DNA of 64,000 nt from Gordonia desulfuricans NBRC 100010 (GTDB lineage: Bacteria > Actinomycetota > Actinomycetes > Mycobacteriales > Mycobacteriaceae), in NCBI RefSeq assembly GCF_001485495.1, contig NZ_BCNF01000020.1:1-64000 (forward strand), written 5' to 3'. The notes beneath the pieces were generated by a model. That model saw only the letters and a list, made by a program, of their open reading frames with translations. It did not search any database and was not told where the DNA came from. The position numbers and the translations under genes are program-made. Of the stretch, positions 8,300-19,318 are shown piece by piece (within the stretch, counting starts at the first letter, position 1; each line of letters begins with the position of its first letter).

Positions 8300-9034
8300 T
8301 CACTCCGTGGAGCCGCGGGGCGGGAGACCCAGCCGGACGGCGAGGTGCGCCTCCGACAACTCGGTACGGAACCGGGTCACATCGCGTGCCCAGGCCTGCG
8401 CGATGGCGCCGGTGGAGAGTTCGACACCCACCCCCTTGCGGCGGCGTGGGACGCCGTGCAGTTCGCCGAGTGCCGGCGCACTCTCCCATTTCTGCGGCGC
8501 GGCCCCGTTGTTCTCGGGGTAGATACGTTCGATGTCGGCGAGCGCCACCGTCCGGGTGCCCTGCCGCAGCGTGGTCTCGGTGAGCTCGACGCTGACGTGG
8601 CGGCGGGCGGCGAACACCTGGACCACCGAGAAACCGATCACGATGAGTCCGAAGATCGTGATGACCGGCCAGTGAACCTGCCCGGGACCGCTGATCTCCA
8701 TCGCCAGCACCGCGCCGATCAGGATGGGGCCGATCGCCACCACCCACCAGCTCCCGCCCGACTCGGCGAACAGGACCTCACCCGGTTCGACCGCGGTCTC
8801 GGGGATCCGAGGCGGTGCGGGGACGACCTCGTCATCGTCATCATCGGCGTCACCGGCATCGGCGTCGACACGGCCTTCGACATCGGCCGGGTCTGCGTCG
8901 GTGATGTCGGTGTCGGTGATGTCGGCGTCGGTGATGTCTGCGTCGGTGCTGTCTGCGTCGGGGGCCCCGGCCGCCCGGTCCGCCTCGTCATCGGTGGGTT
9001 CCGGGCCGCCCGAAGGCGTCGACGCACCACTCAC
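8300..9034 (-). CDS. Two-TM membrane protein with acidic repeat N terminus (DUF3093-like)
   Basis: The first 70 of 244 residues are an acidic, disordered segment including four near-identical ITDAD-type repeats. Two transmembrane helices follow (about 96-112 and 120-137), then a 100-residue soluble domain beginning RRHVSVELTETTLRQG and holding ALADIERIYPENN and GVGVELSTGAIAQAWARD. Two helices followed by a beta-rich PH-like domain recall the actinobacterial DUF3093 family; I am not certain of this. It overlaps the upstream gene by 4 bp, so the two are probably translationally coupled. Confidence 0.7.
   Translation of the reverse strand: MSGASTPSGGPEPTDDEADRAAGAPDADSTDADITDADITDTDITDADPADVEGRVDADAGDADDDDDEVVPAPPRIPETAVEPGEVLFAESGGSWWVVAIGPILIGAVLAMEISGPGQVHWPVITIFGLIVIGFSVVQVFAARRHVSVELTETTLRQGTRTVALADIERIYPENNGAAPQKWESAPALGELHGVPRRRKGVGVELSTGAIAQAWARDVTRFRTELSEAHLAVRLGLPPRGSTE
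8895..8954. repeat. Four in-frame 15-bp tandem repeats (acidic ITDAD type)
   Basis: Four 15-bp units of the type GCGTCGGTGATGTCG, each differing by one or two bases, encode the acidic repeat near the N terminus of the overlapping membrane protein. Confidence 0.85.
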
Positions 9035-9522
9035 GAAGAGCTCCGCCCCGGCTTCTTACCCCGCCCGGTAGCGCCCTTGGCGGACCGTTTGGTGCGGCGT
9101 CCGCGCTGTTGCTCGGCCACCTCGGCCGGGTCCTTGCCGGTGAACCACGCATCCGACTCCGGCCGGTAGGCCAGCAACGAACCGAACAGTCCGACGATGG
9201 CGGCCAGCAGCGCGAACGCCAGGAACATCGCCAGGAAGCTCAGGATCAACAGCATCGCCACCGACACGAGCGTCAGCGCGGCCAGGGAGGACCGCCAGCG
9301 CTCGTCGCCGGTGTAGGCCTTGGTGCCCATCAGGGCGATCGCCGCACCGACCGCCGCGACCAGCACGCCGATGCCGACCGGCGCCAGTGTCGCCCCCGAC
9401 ACGAACACCCCCAACAGCACGAACCCGATCCCCAGCAGGATGAGCAACGCACCCGACGTCACCCAACAGCGGTACGCCCAGACGACGAGGCTCGGTCGGC
9501 GCGCGGGATCAGGCCTGTTCAC
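9031..9522 (-). CDS. Small multi-pass membrane protein with basic tail
   Basis: The likely product is 163 residues from a GTG at 9522 that has a GGGGG ribosome site about 8 nt upstream and overlaps the preceding gene by 14 bp. An upstream ATG would run far into that gene. It shows four hydrophobic segments (about 15-36, 40-62, 72-95, 97-118) and a strongly basic C-terminal tail (RGRRTKRSAKGATGRGKKPG) that should lie in the cytoplasm. I do not recognise the family. Overlaps on both sides place it firmly in the operon of membrane proteins below hemB. Confidence 0.7.
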   Translation of the reverse strand: MNRPDPARRPSLVVWAYRCWVTSGALLILLGIGFVLLGVFVSGATLAPVGIGVLVAAVGAAIALMGTKAYTGDERWRSSLAALTLVSVAMLLILSFLAMFLAFALLAAIVGLFGSLLAYRPESDAWFTGKDPAEVAEQQRGRRTKRSAKGATGRGKKPGRSSS

Positions 9523-10405
9523 TGGATTTGCCCCCGGGGTGCTGGCGGTTCGGGTCATCGTCTCCGGCTTCATCGTCGCTGTTGGTGGCTGGCGGGTACT
9601 GCGATTCGGCGGGTGCCGACGGCATCGAAGGATACCCACCGGACGGCGGTGAGGTCGGCCGGTTGGCATCCGGAGCAGGCGGATACCGTCCCGCGTCCGG
9701 GTACTGACCCGGCGGCGGTGCGGACGGATACGGGTTCTGGGTGGGATACGGGTTCTGGGTGGGATAAGGGTTCTGGGTGGGATACGGGTTCTGCCCCGGA
9801 TGCGCGGGGTATCCCGGGTACTGGCCGCCCGGGTAGACCATCGACGGAAGCGGCGGTTCCTTCGGCCGCTTGGACTCGCGCCGGAACGTCGCCATGTTCT
9901 TGCAGTACGTGTCGGACTCGCGGCGCAGGAACAGCACCACCGCGCCGAGTGCGGCGACCCCGCCGATCACGGTCGGCACCATCGCCCACGCCGGCGAGAC
10001 ATCGGCGAACAGCGTGAAGAACGTGGTGATCACCAGGTACATGCTGATCGCGCCGATCAGGAACCGTGCCCAGTTGTAACCGCGGCGCGTCAGCAGGATC
10101 AGGACGATGGCCACCCCGAACTGGATCAGCGCACCGACCACCAGCGAACCGATGAACAGACCCGACGACGTGATCAGGTCACGTTGCTCGGCGGTGGCGT
10201 CCTTCACCATCCCCTCGACCATGTCGAGGTACTGCGCGCGTTGCTGGTCATAGGTCGCCACGAGGGTGACGATGTGCGCCAGGATCACCACGATCCACAG
10301 TTCGGATGCGATGACGATGGATTCGGGAAGTCTCGGCCGGGAACCGTCGGGCTCGTCGGCCGAGTGCGGCCCGGAGGACTGAACCGGGTCGGGGGATGCT
10401 GACAT
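9509..10405 (-). CDS. Four-TM membrane protein with proline/tyrosine repeat tail
   Basis: Starting at the ATG at 10405, which has a clear GGGGG site 4 nt upstream, the product has 298 residues. A short polar N terminus precedes four hydrophobic segments (about 31-52, 80-103, 112-132, 140-158). The C-terminal 130 residues are a disordered P/Y/G/Q-rich region with four NPYPTQ-type repeats. Such tails are common on mycolata envelope proteins and may bind partners, but no function is known. It begins 73 bp downstream of hemB and leads the cluster of four membrane protein genes. Confidence 0.72.
   Translation of the reverse strand: MSASPDPVQSSGPHSADEPDGSRPRLPESIVIASELWIVVILAHIVTLVATYDQQRAQYLDMVEGMVKDATAEQRDLITSSGLFIGSLVVGALIQFGVAIVLILLTRRGYNWARFLIGAISMYLVITTFFTLFADVSPAWAMVPTVIGGVAALGAVVLFLRRESDTYCKNMATFRRESKRPKEPPLPSMVYPGGQYPGYPAHPGQNPYPTQNPYPTQNPYPTQNPYPSAPPPGQYPDAGRYPPAPDANRPTSPPSGGYPSMPSAPAESQYPPATNSDDEAGDDDPNRQHPGGKSSEQA
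9726..9797. repeat. Four in-frame 18-bp tandem repeats (NPYPTQ)
   Basis: Four 18-bp units of the type GGATACGGGTTCTGGGTG lie head to tail, the third with one change and the last diverging at its end. They encode the NPYPTQ repeats in the tail of the overlapping protein. Confidence 0.9.
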
Positions 10406-10478
10406 ATCCCCCAGGTTAGTCACTTCGACGCGAGCGGGTCGGCCGCCGCGACCCTGCAGGTACGACGACCGTCCCGGC

Positions 10479-11456
<978 letters not shown>

Positions 11457-11470
11457 CTCGTGCACCACCC

Positions 11471-13225
11471 TCAGGACCGCGACCGCCGCGTCTTCTTACG
11501 CGGCGGGGGCAAGGCCCCCTCGGCGCGCAGCCGTGCGGCATGCTCGGCGAGCGCGTCGACCAGCTCGGTGACCGAGGCGTTCTCCGGCTGCACGTCCACG
11601 CGCAGTCCGAATTCCGTTGCGGTCTCGGCGGTCTTGGGACCGATGCAGGCAACGATGGTGCGCGCGTGCGGCTTTCCGGCGATACCGACCAGGTTGCGGA
11701 CGGTGGAGCTGGAGGTGAAGCACACGGCGTCGAAGCCGCCGGTCTTGATCATCTCGCGGGTCTGGGCGGGCGGCGGAGCGGCCCGGACGGTGCGGTAGGC
11801 GGTCACGTCGTCGATCTCCCACCCGCGCTCACGCAGCCCCTCGGACAGGGTCTCGGTGGCGATGTCGGCGCGCGGCAACAGGATTCGGTCCACCGGATCG
11901 AAGACGTCGTCGTACGGCGGGAAGTCCTCGAGCAGCCCGAGCGAGGACTGCTCCCCCGACGGCACCAGCTCCGGGTTGATCCCGAAGGCCCGCACCTTGG
12001 CGGCGGTGGCCTCACCGACACAGGCGATCTTGACACCGGAGAAGGCCCGCGCGTCCAGACCGAACTCGGCGAACTTCTCCCAGACCGCACGCACCGAGTT
12101 GGTGGAGGTGAACACCACCCACTGGTAGCGGCCGTCGACCAGACCCTTGACCGCCCGCTCCATCTGGGCGGGGCTGCGCGGCGGCTCGACCGCGATGGTC
12201 GGGACCTCCTTCGGGATGGCACCGTGGCTGACCAGACGGTCGCTCATGTCGGCGGCCTGGTCCTTGGTGCGCGGCACCAGCACGGTCCAGCCGTACAGCG
12301 CGCGCGACTCCCACCAGGAGAGCTTGCCGCGCTGGGTCACGACCTGGCCGATCGTGAGGATCAGCGGACCGGTCAGCGCATTGCCCTGCTCGTTGAGCGT
12401 GGCGAGGGTGGCCTCGATGGTGCGCTGGGCGCAGGTGGTGCCGTTGATCGTGATCGCGACCGGCGTCTGCGGGGCCAGCCCGTGCTCGGTCAGCGCACTC
12501 GCGGTCTCGGCAAGGTGACCCGACGTCGCGTGCAGCACCAGCGGGCCGGGAGCGGCGGCCAGGGCCGCCCAGTCCACACCCTCGGCGCGGACATCGGCCT
12601 CGGTGTGCCGCGAACCGAGCGGCATGCCGGCGTAGCTGGGCACCACCGATGCGGCGGGCAGCCCGGGTAGCACCTCGAAGGTCACCGAGGTCCGGGCCAC
12701 GGCGTTGACCTCGGCGAGCACCGAGTCGGTGGTCAGCGGATCGCCCGAGACCACGCGGACCACGTCGTCGCCGGCCTTGGCGGCCGCCACGAGGGTCTTG
12801 GCGACCTCGCTCGGGTCACCCAGCGCCGGACGGACGATCTGGTCCTCGGGCTCCTCGGCGGACTTCTCCGCGCTCTTGGTGTCGGCAGCCTTGGCGTCCG
12901 GGGCCTTGGCATCGCCGGTCGTGGCGTCCGCCCCGGTCGACGAGGTGGCGTCGCCGGTCGTGGTGGCGTCGGCTTTCGCCTGATCCTTGGCGGCCTGGTC
13001 CTTCTTGGCCTTGGCCGTCGATCGGCGCTGGTCGTCGGCGGGTTGTTCGCGGTGGTCGGCACCGATCATCGCGACCACGGTGGCCGGGACGTCGGGATCG
13101 ACGTAGGCGGTGGTCGCGGAGGTGATGACGCTCCGCGCCCGCACGGTCAGCAGGTCTGGGTCCCCGGGTCCGGATCCCACGAACAGAATCCGTCCCGGAT
13201 TGGCCTTCTTCGTCGTACGGCTCAT
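11471..13225 (-). CDS. hemD: Uroporphyrinogen-III synthase fused to a divergent SUMT-like domain
   Basis: The 584-residue fusion carries an N-terminal CobA/SUMT-like methyltransferase domain (about 10-310) and a C-terminal HemD domain (about 320-570) that closes hydroxymethylbilane into uroporphyrinogen III. SUMT signs include [14 protein letters not shown] near 18 and a [12 protein letters not shown] segment near 207. The central KGGDPF motif reads VVSGDPL and the QxxIN region is not recognisable, so methyltransferase activity is doubtful. An Ala/Asp/Lys/Thr-rich insert of about 75 residues (about 65-140) splits the domain. The HemD half ([45 protein letters not shown]) looks intact, and the C terminus is basic. 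I chose the ATG giving MSRTTKKA over the upstream GTG at 13249. Mycobacteria carry the same fusion. Confidence 0.93.
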   Translation of the reverse strand: MSRTTKKANPGRILFVGSGPGDPDLLTVRARSVITSATTAYVDPDVPATVVAMIGADHREQPADDQRRSTAKAKKDQAAKDQAKADATTTGDATSSTGADATTGDAKAPDAKAADTKSAEKSAEEPEDQIVRPALGDPSEVAKTLVAAAKAGDDVVRVVSGDPLTTDSVLAEVNAVARTSVTFEVLPGLPAASVVPSYAGMPLGSRHTEADVRAEGVDWAALAAAPGPLVLHATSGHLAETASALTEHGLAPQTPVAITINGTTCAQRTIEATLATLNEQGNALTGPLILTIGQVVTQRGKLSWWESRALYGWTVLVPRTKDQAADMSDRLVSHGAIPKEVPTIAVEPPRSPAQMERAVKGLVDGRYQWVVFTSTNSVRAVWEKFAEFGLDARAFSGVKIACVGEATAAKVRAFGINPELVPSGEQSSLGLLEDFPPYDDVFDPVDRILLPRADIATETLSEGLRERGWEIDDVTAYRTVRAAPPPAQTREMIKTGGFDAVCFTSSSTVRNLVGIAGKPHARTIVACIGPKTAETATEFGLRVDVQPENASVTELVDALAEHAARLRAEGALPPPRKKTRRSRS

Positions 13226-13278
13226 GCGTTCGCACTCTCCTGCCCCCACATGCGGAGGGCTGCAGTTCCTTGCCGGAA

Positions 13279-14226
13279 CTAGGGAGTGTCGACGAGTTCG
13301 CCCGCTCCCAGTTCCAGCAGTTCGGCCGCGAGTTCCCTACCCAGCTGATCGGCGCGTTCGACCGGACCCACCACCGAGGCGCGGATCACATCGGATCCGT
13401 CCTCGGCCGCCACTACCGCACGAAGCGACAGTTCGGCGATGATGTGCCCGTCGTCGTCGAGCGACTCGACCACCTCGGCGATCGCTCCGACCGGAGCAGT
13501 ACAACCGGCCTCGAGGGTCGCGAGTACTGCGCGTTCGGCGTCGACCGATGCTCGGGTGGACGCGTCGTCCAACTCGGCGAGGGTTCTCACCAGTTCGGCA
13601 TCGTCGGAGCGGCACTCCACGGCCAACGCGCCCTGTGCCGGTGCCGGCAACAGGACCACCGGATCGAACGCCTCGGTGACCACATCGGCCCTTCCGATTC
13701 GTACGAGCCCGGCTCGTGCGACGATGACTGCATCGAGTTCACCATCTGCGACTTTGCCCAACCGAGAATCAAGGTTGCCTCTTAGGGGGCGGATTTCCAA
13801 ACCGAGACCCAATGCTCTAAGCTGCGCCGCCCGTCGCGGGGCCGAGGTCCCGATCACCGAGCCCGGCGGAAGCTCTCCGAGGACCTTGCCATCCCTGCTG
13901 ACCAGGGCATCTCGGGGATCCTCACGCAGCGGGACGGCAGCGATCACCAGCCCCGGATCGGGTGCGGTGGGCAGATCCTTGTAGGAGTGCACGGCGACGT
14001 CGATCTGGCCGGAGTGCAGCGCATCGCGGATCGCCTTGGTGAACACCCCGATGCCGATCTCGGCGACCGGTGCGGCGGAGTCGTCCCCGGCGGTCCGGAT
14101 GATCACCGGCTCGGCCGGATGTCCGGCGGCGATGATCGCATCGACGATGGTCTGCGTCTGGGTGCGGGCCAGCAACGACCCTCGGGTGCCGACGCGAATG
14201 ACGTCCCGGTCAGTGGGCTTGGTCAC
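13279..14226 (-). CDS. hemC: Hydroxymethylbilane synthase (porphobilinogen deaminase)
   Basis: HemC joins four porphobilinogens into hydroxymethylbilane using a covalent dipyrromethane cofactor. The 315-residue product shows [15 protein letters not shown] at the N terminus, SYKDLPT near 85 with the catalytic Asp region, [15 protein letters not shown] near 128, [12 protein letters not shown] near 150, and the cofactor-bearing cysteine in [11 protein letters not shown] near 243. It overlaps hemA by 4 bp, indicating translational coupling, and is followed after 53 bp by the cobA-hemD fusion. Length is normal. Confidence 0.96.
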   Translation of the reverse strand: MTKPTDRDVIRVGTRGSLLARTQTQTIVDAIIAAGHPAEPVIIRTAGDDSAAPVAEIGIGVFTKAIRDALHSGQIDVAVHSYKDLPTAPDPGLVIAAVPLREDPRDALVSRDGKVLGELPPGSVIGTSAPRRAAQLRALGLGLEIRPLRGNLDSRLGKVADGELDAVIVARAGLVRIGRADVVTEAFDPVVLLPAPAQGALAVECRSDDAELVRTLAELDDASTRASVDAERAVLATLEAGCTAPVGAIAEVVESLDDDGHIIAELSLRAVVAAEDGSDVIRASVVGPVERADQLGRELAAELLELGAGELVDTP

Positions 14227-15608
14227 CGTTCTCCCTGTTCGGTGGGATCCCGGTCGGCGCCGGAGACACCGCGGCGGCCCTCGGGAGCCGACACCGCCTC
14301 CACCGATCCGGGCTTGAGTTCGAACAACTCGCGCAGTGCCTCGGCGTAGTGGTCGCCGTTCGGCGTGGCGGCGAGCTGTTTGACGCGCACCGTCGGTGCG
14401 TGCAGCAGCTTGTCGACGACGCGGCGGACGGCCTTGGCGACCTCGTCACGCTGCGGGTCGTCGAGTCCGGGCAGCTTGGCCTCCAGGCGCAGGATCTCGG
14501 CCTCGACGACGTCGGCGGCGCGCTGACGCAGCGCGGCGACGGTCGGGGTGACCTCGGCCTGGCGCTGTGCGGTCAGGTAGTCGGCCAGCTCGCCGGCAAC
14601 GATCGAACGGGCGGCCAGGGTGTCGTCCTCGGCGGCCTTGGCGCCGGCGTCACCGCGCAGGCCGGCGATGTCCACCACGTGCACACCGGGCAGGCGTGCC
14701 GCGGCCGGGTCGACGTTGCGGGGCAGGCCCAGGTCGCAGATCACGAGGGGCTTGCCGGCGTCGGCGGTGCGGCCGCGGGCGGCCAGTGCCGAGTGCACGT
14801 CACCGACCCCGATCACCGAGCCGACCGAACCGGTACACGCGACGACGACATCGGCGTCGGCCATCGCGGCGGGCAGGTCGTCGAATCCGACGCCCGCCAC
14901 CTCGATGCCGTGGTTGGCCGCGATGTTGCCGGCGAGATGCTCGGCGTTGGCGACGGTGCGGTTGACCACGGTCATCCGCGCAACGCCCTCACGGGCCAGG
15001 TGTGCGGTGGCCAGGCCACCCATCGCCCCGGCACCGACGACGACCGCCGAACGCGCCCTGGCCGCCCCGGAGCCGGCCAGGAGCACCTGGGCGCGGTGCA
15101 GGGCCACCGACACCACCGAGGCGCCCGCACGATCGATACCGGTCTCGCTGTGCACCCGTTTGCCGACGCGCAGCGCCTGCTGGGCGAGCTCGTGCAGGAC
15201 GGTGCCCGCACTGTGGTTGGAGTCGGCGTCGAGGTAGGCGTTGCGGATCTGGCCGAGGATCTGCTGTTCGCCGACGACCAGGGAGTCGAGTCCGGCGGCG
15301 ACGGTGAACAGATGCTCGACCGCGGCCTCGGAATACCGCACGTAGGCGTGCGGGGTGAGCTCGTTGACGGTGAGGCCGGAGTGGTCACCGATGACCGTGC
15401 CGACCGCCTCGAGCGCGGGGTGGAAGGCGTCGACGACCGCGTAGATCTCGATCCGGTTGCAGGTCGAGACCAGCATCGCCTCGGAGATCGCCTGCGACGA
15501 CAACAGGTCGTCGATCAGCTTCGGGCGGTCGTACTCGGAGACCGAGATCCGCTCGAGCACCTCCACGGGCGCACTCCGATGCGAGACACCGAACAACAAA
15601 ACACTCAC
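14223..15608 (-). CDS. hemA: Glutamyl-tRNA reductase
   Basis: HemA reduces glutamyl-tRNA(Glu) with NADPH to glutamate-1-semialdehyde, the committed step of C5 tetrapyrrole synthesis. The 461-residue product has the N-terminal catalytic motif STCNRIEIY with the nucleophilic cysteine near residue 50, then the [13 protein letters not shown] segment near 113, an NADPH-binding domain ([17 protein letters not shown]) near 190, and a helical dimerisation domain. It starts at GTG 20 bp after rex, with which it is probably co-transcribed. hemL, the next enzyme of the route, is not in this window. Confidence 0.96.
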   Translation of the reverse strand: MSVLLFGVSHRSAPVEVLERISVSEYDRPKLIDDLLSSQAISEAMLVSTCNRIEIYAVVDAFHPALEAVGTVIGDHSGLTVNELTPHAYVRYSEAAVEHLFTVAAGLDSLVVGEQQILGQIRNAYLDADSNHSAGTVLHELAQQALRVGKRVHSETGIDRAGASVVSVALHRAQVLLAGSGAARARSAVVVGAGAMGGLATAHLAREGVARMTVVNRTVANAEHLAGNIAANHGIEVAGVGFDDLPAAMADADVVVACTGSVGSVIGVGDVHSALAARGRTADAGKPLVICDLGLPRNVDPAAARLPGVHVVDIAGLRGDAGAKAAEDDTLAARSIVAGELADYLTAQRQAEVTPTVAALRQRAADVVEAEILRLEAKLPGLDDPQRDEVAKAVRRVVDKLLHAPTVRVKQLAATPNGDHYAEALRELFELKPGSVEAVSAPEGRRGVSGADRDPTEQGER

Positions 15609-15628
15609 GTCGTCACCGTTTTCTTCAC

Positions 15629-16327
15629 CTACCGGTCCACCACTGCACGCAGCTCACCTGCGTTGCGGGACCCCATCGGGACACGCGACGCCTGAAATGC
15701 CAATACCTGTAGCTCCAAGGCTAGATCAACCTGCCGAACGACGACATCGGAGTCCGTGGACAAGGTGATCTGCGTGACGTTCAGCAACTGCCGCACCCCC
15801 ACCGCCGCGAAGGCGTCGGCGACGGCCTGTGCCTGCTCGTCGGGGGTCGCCACCACGCCGATCTCGATCGGTCCCACCTCCGGATCCGTGCAGACCTTCT
15901 CGATGTCGGTCAGCGGGACCACCGCGGGCGCCTGCGGGGCCAGCTCCCGACCGATGACCGCCGGATCGTCGTCGAACAGCGCCACCACCCGGAACCCGCG
16001 GCCCAGACCGGTGTGGTCGAGCAGGGCCCGGCCGAGTCGTCCGGCACCGGCGAGGGCGACCGTCTGGTCGTTGTCGGTGTGCAGCGCGATGGAGATCCGG
16101 GCCGTGAGCTTGCCCACGTCGTAGCCGACGCCGCGGACGCCGTTCGCCCCGACGTAGGACAGGTCCTTGCGGAGGATCGCCGGGTTGACGCCGGCCGCCG
16201 TGGCGAGCTGGCGGCTGGAGGCCAGCACCACGCCGCGCTGGGAAAATGCACGCAGGACGTGCAGATAGGTGGCCAGCCGGGCCACCGACGGCTGCGGGAT
16301 GGCACCCGTCGTCGAGTTGACGCTCAT
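15629..16327 (-). CDS. rex: Redox-sensing transcriptional repressor Rex
   Basis: Rex senses the NADH/NAD+ ratio and releases DNA when NADH rises, derepressing respiratory and related genes. The 232-residue product has an N-terminal winged helix ([44 protein letters not shown], about 17-60) and a Rossmann domain with [15 protein letters not shown] near 91 and [13 protein letters not shown] near 113, then a C-terminal swapped helix. Rex directly upstream of hemACD is a known actinobacterial arrangement and links heme supply to redox state. A degenerate Rex-like half-site lies about 80 bp upstream (16405-16413). Confidence 0.94.
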   Translation of the reverse strand: MSVNSTTGAIPQPSVARLATYLHVLRAFSQRGVVLASSRQLATAAGVNPAILRKDLSYVGANGVRGVGYDVGKLTARISIALHTDNDQTVALAGAGRLGRALLDHTGLGRGFRVVALFDDDPAVIGRELAPQAPAVVPLTDIEKVCTDPEVGPIEIGVVATPDEQAQAVADAFAAVGVRQLLNVTQITLSTDSDVVVRQVDLALELQVLAFQASRVPMGSRNAGELRAVVDR

Positions 16328-16453
16328 TCCCGCACACCCACTTTCACCGTTCCGCGCGGCCGGGGAAGGCCACCGGGCCCCTGGTTGCGGATCAGCGTAT
16401 ACCGGTGCACAATGCCCGTCGCGTCCACCCCGACCTGTCCGTCCGATCAGGTC

Positions 16454-16714
16454 TCAGCGGGCGGCGCGGGCGGCCAGATCGGCACGCAGTCGCGGCTCGT
16501 CGACCTCCCAGTAGCTGTGCTCCTCGCCGTCGAGCAACACCACCGGCAGCCGGTCGCCGAACTCGGCACGCAGTTCCCGATCACCGGCGGCCGCCGCGGC
16601 GTCGACGTCGACGGTCTCGAAATCGGTGCCCAGTTCGGTACAGATCCGACGCAGATCGGCGGCGGCGGTCCGGCAGGCCGCACAGCCGTCGCGGCTCAGC
16701 AGGGTGATCGACAT
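16454..16714 (-). CDS. Glutaredoxin-like thiol protein
   Basis: The 86-residue product begins SITLLSRDGCAACRTAAADL, with a CxxC (CAAC) redox pair at the end of the first strand as in glutaredoxins, and has the conserved cis-proline in DRLPVVLLDG near 60. Mycolata lack glutathione, so such small proteins (family DUF836/glutaredoxin-like) probably work with mycothiol or thioredoxin reductase. The start at 16714 is preferred because it places the CxxC at the usual position and has GGGAG upstream; the frame stays open for 26 more codons. It lies 126 bp upstream of rex, matching the order in M. tuberculosis, where a glutaredoxin-like gene precedes hemA. Confidence 0.85.
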   Translation of the reverse strand: MSITLLSRDGCAACRTAAADLRRICTELGTDFETVDVDAAAAAGDRELRAEFGDRLPVVLLDGEEHSYWEVDEPRLRADLAARAAR

Positions 16715-16794
16715 GGGCGTTCTCCCGTTCGGTGTTGGTTGCTCGCCAGAACAGTCTGACACCCCGGCTAGGCTGTACTCGTCGAGCCCCAACA

Positions 16795-16808
16795 GCCCGT
16801 CGACGGGC
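16795..16808. promoter_or_regulatory. 14-bp perfect palindrome GCCCGTCGACGGGC
   Basis: It lies in the 113-bp gap between the divergent glutaredoxin-like and HAD phosphatase genes, 20 bp before the HAD start and just upstream of its GGAGGT ribosome site. It could be an operator or a leader hairpin. GC-rich palindromes of this length also arise by chance. Confidence 0.3.
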
Positions 16809-16827
16809 CGTCATGGAGGTGTGAACT

Positions 16828-17991
16828 GTGGGTGTGACCGCTGATGGTGACGCGAATCCGGGAGACGTCCGGCCGGATTCGGACGTGGCTGCGGAGAACA
16901 TGTCCGGTGAGGCCGTGACCGGCGACGCCGGACCGACCGAGACCGGAACCGAGCCCTCCGGTGAGGACTGGGAGGCGCACGCCGAACAGGTCGACGGCGG
17001 GGCGGTGTCCGATGATGATGACGACGCCGACGGCCCCGCCGAGGACGACGAGAGCAGCCGCGTCACCGCCTGGATCGCCGAGCGTGCCAGCGCCGCGGGC
17101 GGCCGGTTCCGGCAGACCGCACAGGAGCTGCGTCAGACCCTTGCCGGTGAGGCCAGCGCCCGTGCCGCGGTGGCGGCGCTGCGGGCCGGGCCACCGGTCG
17201 TCGAAGATCCCGACGCACCCCGCGACCTGACCGCGGCGGCCTTCTTCGACGTCGACAACACCTTGGTCCAGGGCGCGTCGATCGTGCACTTCGCCCGCGG
17301 CCTCGCCGCCCGCAAGTACTTCTCGTACTCCGATGTGCTCGACTTCGCGTGGACCCAGGCGAAGTTCCGGATCACCGGCAAGGAGAACGCCGACGACGTC
17401 GCCGAGGGCCGGGAGAAGGCACTGAGCTTCATCGCCGGGCGGCCGACGTCGGAGCTGGCCGAACTCGGCGAGGAGATCTACGACGAGTACATCGCCGACA
17501 AGATCTGGCCGGGCACGCGGGCACTGGCGCAACGCCACCTCGACGCCGGGCAACAGGTGTGGCTGGTGACCGCGACCCCGGTGGAACTCGCACAGACGAT
17601 CGCCGACCGGCTCGGGCTGACCGGTGCGCTGGGAACGGTCGCCGAGAGCAAGGACGGGGTGTTCACCGGACGTCTCGTCGGCGACATCCTGCACGGACCG
17701 GGTAAGGCACATGCGGTGCGCGCGTTGGCAATTCGCGAGGGACTGAACCTCAAGCGGTGCACCGCCTACTCCGACTCCCACAACGACGTGCCGATGCTCT
17801 CGCTGGTGGGTACCGCGGTGGCGATCAATCCCGACGCCGACCTGCGCGATGTGGCCAAGGTGCGTGGCTGGGAGATGTACGACTTCCGCACCGCCCGCAA
17901 GGCCGCCAAGTACGGTGTCGGCGGCGCACTGGTGGTGGGTGCGGCCGGTGGCGGTGCCGCCGCGGCGGTGCGGCTGATCCGGGGGCGCTGA
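16828..17991 (+). CDS. HAD-IB family phosphatase (SerB1-like)
   Basis: The 387-residue protein has a long acidic N terminus (about 1-70), a helical linker, then an HAD hydrolase domain (about 130-370). Motif I is [11 protein letters not shown] with the nucleophilic Asp, motif [13 protein letters not shown], motif [11 protein letters not shown] and motif [13 protein letters not shown]. This subfamily includes phosphoserine phosphatase and mycobacterial SerB1 (Rv0505c), but substrates vary and phosphoserine is not assured. The C terminus carries a glycine/alanine-rich hydrophobic helix ([19 protein letters not shown]) that may anchor it in the membrane. The GTG start has a strong GGAGGT 7 nt upstream. 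A TAGGCT -10-like hexamer lies upstream. Confidence 0.88.
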   Translation: MGVTADGDANPGDVRPDSDVAAENMSGEAVTGDAGPTETGTEPSGEDWEAHAEQVDGGAVSDDDDDADGPAEDDESSRVTAWIAERASAAGGRFRQTAQELRQTLAGEASARAAVAALRAGPPVVEDPDAPRDLTAAAFFDVDNTLVQGASIVHFARGLAARKYFSYSDVLDFAWTQAKFRITGKENADDVAEGREKALSFIAGRPTSELAELGEEIYDEYIADKIWPGTRALAQRHLDAGQQVWLVTATPVELAQTIADRLGLTGALGTVAESKDGVFTGRLVGDILHGPGKAHAVRALAIREGLNLKRCTAYSDSHNDVPMLSLVGTAVAINPDADLRDVAKVRGWEMYDFRTARKAAKYGVGGALVVGAAGGGAAAAVRLIRGR

Positions 17992-18009
17992 GCTCCCAGT
18001 ACGCACCGC

Positions 18010-18026
18010 CGGCGCGGCCCGCGCCG
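18010..18026. terminator. GC-rich hairpin between convergent genes
   Basis: Arms CGGCGCGG and CCGCGCCG meet around a single C, so a 7-bp stem with a 3-nt loop is possible. It lies between the HAD phosphatase stop and the alcohol dehydrogenase stop. No T tract is present. Confidence 0.4.
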
Positions 18027-18036
18027 ACCGGCGCGG

Positions 18037-19200
18037 CTACAGGGTCGTGACCGTCGAGGTGGGGTCGATCAGCACCTTGGCGTGGTGTTCGGCCGAGCCG
18101 AGCGCCTCGAAGGCGTTCGCCACGCCGTCCAGGCCGACCGTGGCGGTGATCAGCGGTGTCACGTCCACCTTGCCGTCGGCGATCAGCTGCAGGGTGTCGT
18201 GGAACTCCGCCGGGTCGTAGCCGAAGACGAACCGCAGATCGAGCTCCTTGTTGATGCCCACGACCGGTCGGATGCGGTCGGCACCCATACAGACCCCCAC
18301 CACCACGATCCGCGACCGCAGCGGTGCGCCGGACATCACGTGGTCGAGCATGCCGGGTACGCCGACGCATTCGAAGACCACCGGTCCCGTCGGGGTGGCC
18401 CCGAGCCGGTCGGCCAGATGGAACATCGACGCCCACGGCACCAGCGGGATCCGGCGCAGCGTGCGCATGCCGTCGAAGGCCGCCCCGAACAGTTGCTCGG
18501 CGGTGGCGACGTACTTGCCGTTCGCCACGACGACGTCCCACGGCGACTCGACGGTGGGATCGACGACGACGTCGGCGCCGACCCGGCGGGCCAGGTCGCG
18601 GCGCCCGGCCGACAGGTCGGAGGCGACGACGGTCCGCACACCGGTCGCCTTCAGGATCGAGATGACGGCCAGACCGATTGGGCCGCAACCGATCACCACG
18701 GCAACATCACGGCGCCCCACCTCCCCGCGGCGCACCGCGTGGTAGGCCACCGCCATCGGCTCGGTGAGTGCGGCGGAGTCCAGGGACACCCCGTCGGGTA
18801 CCGCGATCGTCATGTCCTCGCTGGTCACGACGAAATCGGCGTAGGCGCCGGGGGCGAGTCGGGACAGTCCGGTCAGCTGCGGGCCGTGCTCACCGCGAAC
18901 CATCGGCAGCGCCACCACCGCGGTACCCGGCGCCCACTCCTTGCGGCACCCGGGCCCGTAGGAGACCACCTCGCCGACGAACTCGTGTCCCATGACCACC
19001 GACTGCTCGGCGCGCATGAAATCGGCGTAGCCGACCTCCGCGGCCGCGTCGGCGGTGTCGTCGCTGTGGGTGCGCGCATGCAGGTCGGACCCGCAGATCC
19101 CCGCGCGCCGCACACGCAGCACCATCTCGCCCTTGCCGGGTTGCGGTGCGTCGAGTTCCTCGACGCTCAGCTCCCCCTGGTGACAGACCACTGCCCGCAT
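18037..19200 (-). CDS. Zinc-dependent alcohol/polyol dehydrogenase (MDR superfamily)
   Basis: The 387-residue medium-chain dehydrogenase has the catalytic zinc ligand Cys in GICGSDLHART near 38 and His-Glu in MGHEFVGEV near 70. A Rossmann domain with AVVIGCGPIGLAVIS near 170 and an acidic ASDLSAGR near 194 suggests NAD(H) preference. The usual four-cysteine structural zinc cluster is absent; the corresponding stretch reads GPGCRKEWAPG. Start at 19200 is chosen because GGGAGGA lies 5 nt upstream; the frame extends 28 codons further. The substrate is unknown. It interrupts the mycobacterial gene order between serB1-like and the acyltransferase. Confidence 0.87.
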   Translation of the reverse strand: MRAVVCHQGELSVEELDAPQPGKGEMVLRVRRAGICGSDLHARTHSDDTADAAAEVGYADFMRAEQSVVMGHEFVGEVVSYGPGCRKEWAPGTAVVALPMVRGEHGPQLTGLSRLAPGAYADFVVTSEDMTIAVPDGVSLDSAALTEPMAVAYHAVRRGEVGRRDVAVVIGCGPIGLAVISILKATGVRTVVASDLSAGRRDLARRVGADVVVDPTVESPWDVVVANGKYVATAEQLFGAAFDGMRTLRRIPLVPWASMFHLADRLGATPTGPVVFECVGVPGMLDHVMSGAPLRSRIVVVGVCMGADRIRPVVGINKELDLRFVFGYDPAEFHDTLQLIADGKVDVTPLITATVGLDGVANAFEALGSAEHHAKVLIDPTSTVTTL

Positions 19201-19318
19201 CCGATTCCTCCCATGCATCGTCGCACCGTGTGGTGACGAGATTAGCGCCCCGCCGGAGCACAGGGCCGAAAGCGAAGGGATCAACCGAAACGATCAACCC
19301 GATCCGAACCCAGACGGT

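Noticed and set aside
16393-16413. Rex operator upstream of rex
   Set aside because: GTGCACAAT gives only one acceptable half-site; the other half (CGTATACC) does not match the palindromic Rex consensus. Kept only as a weak possibility.
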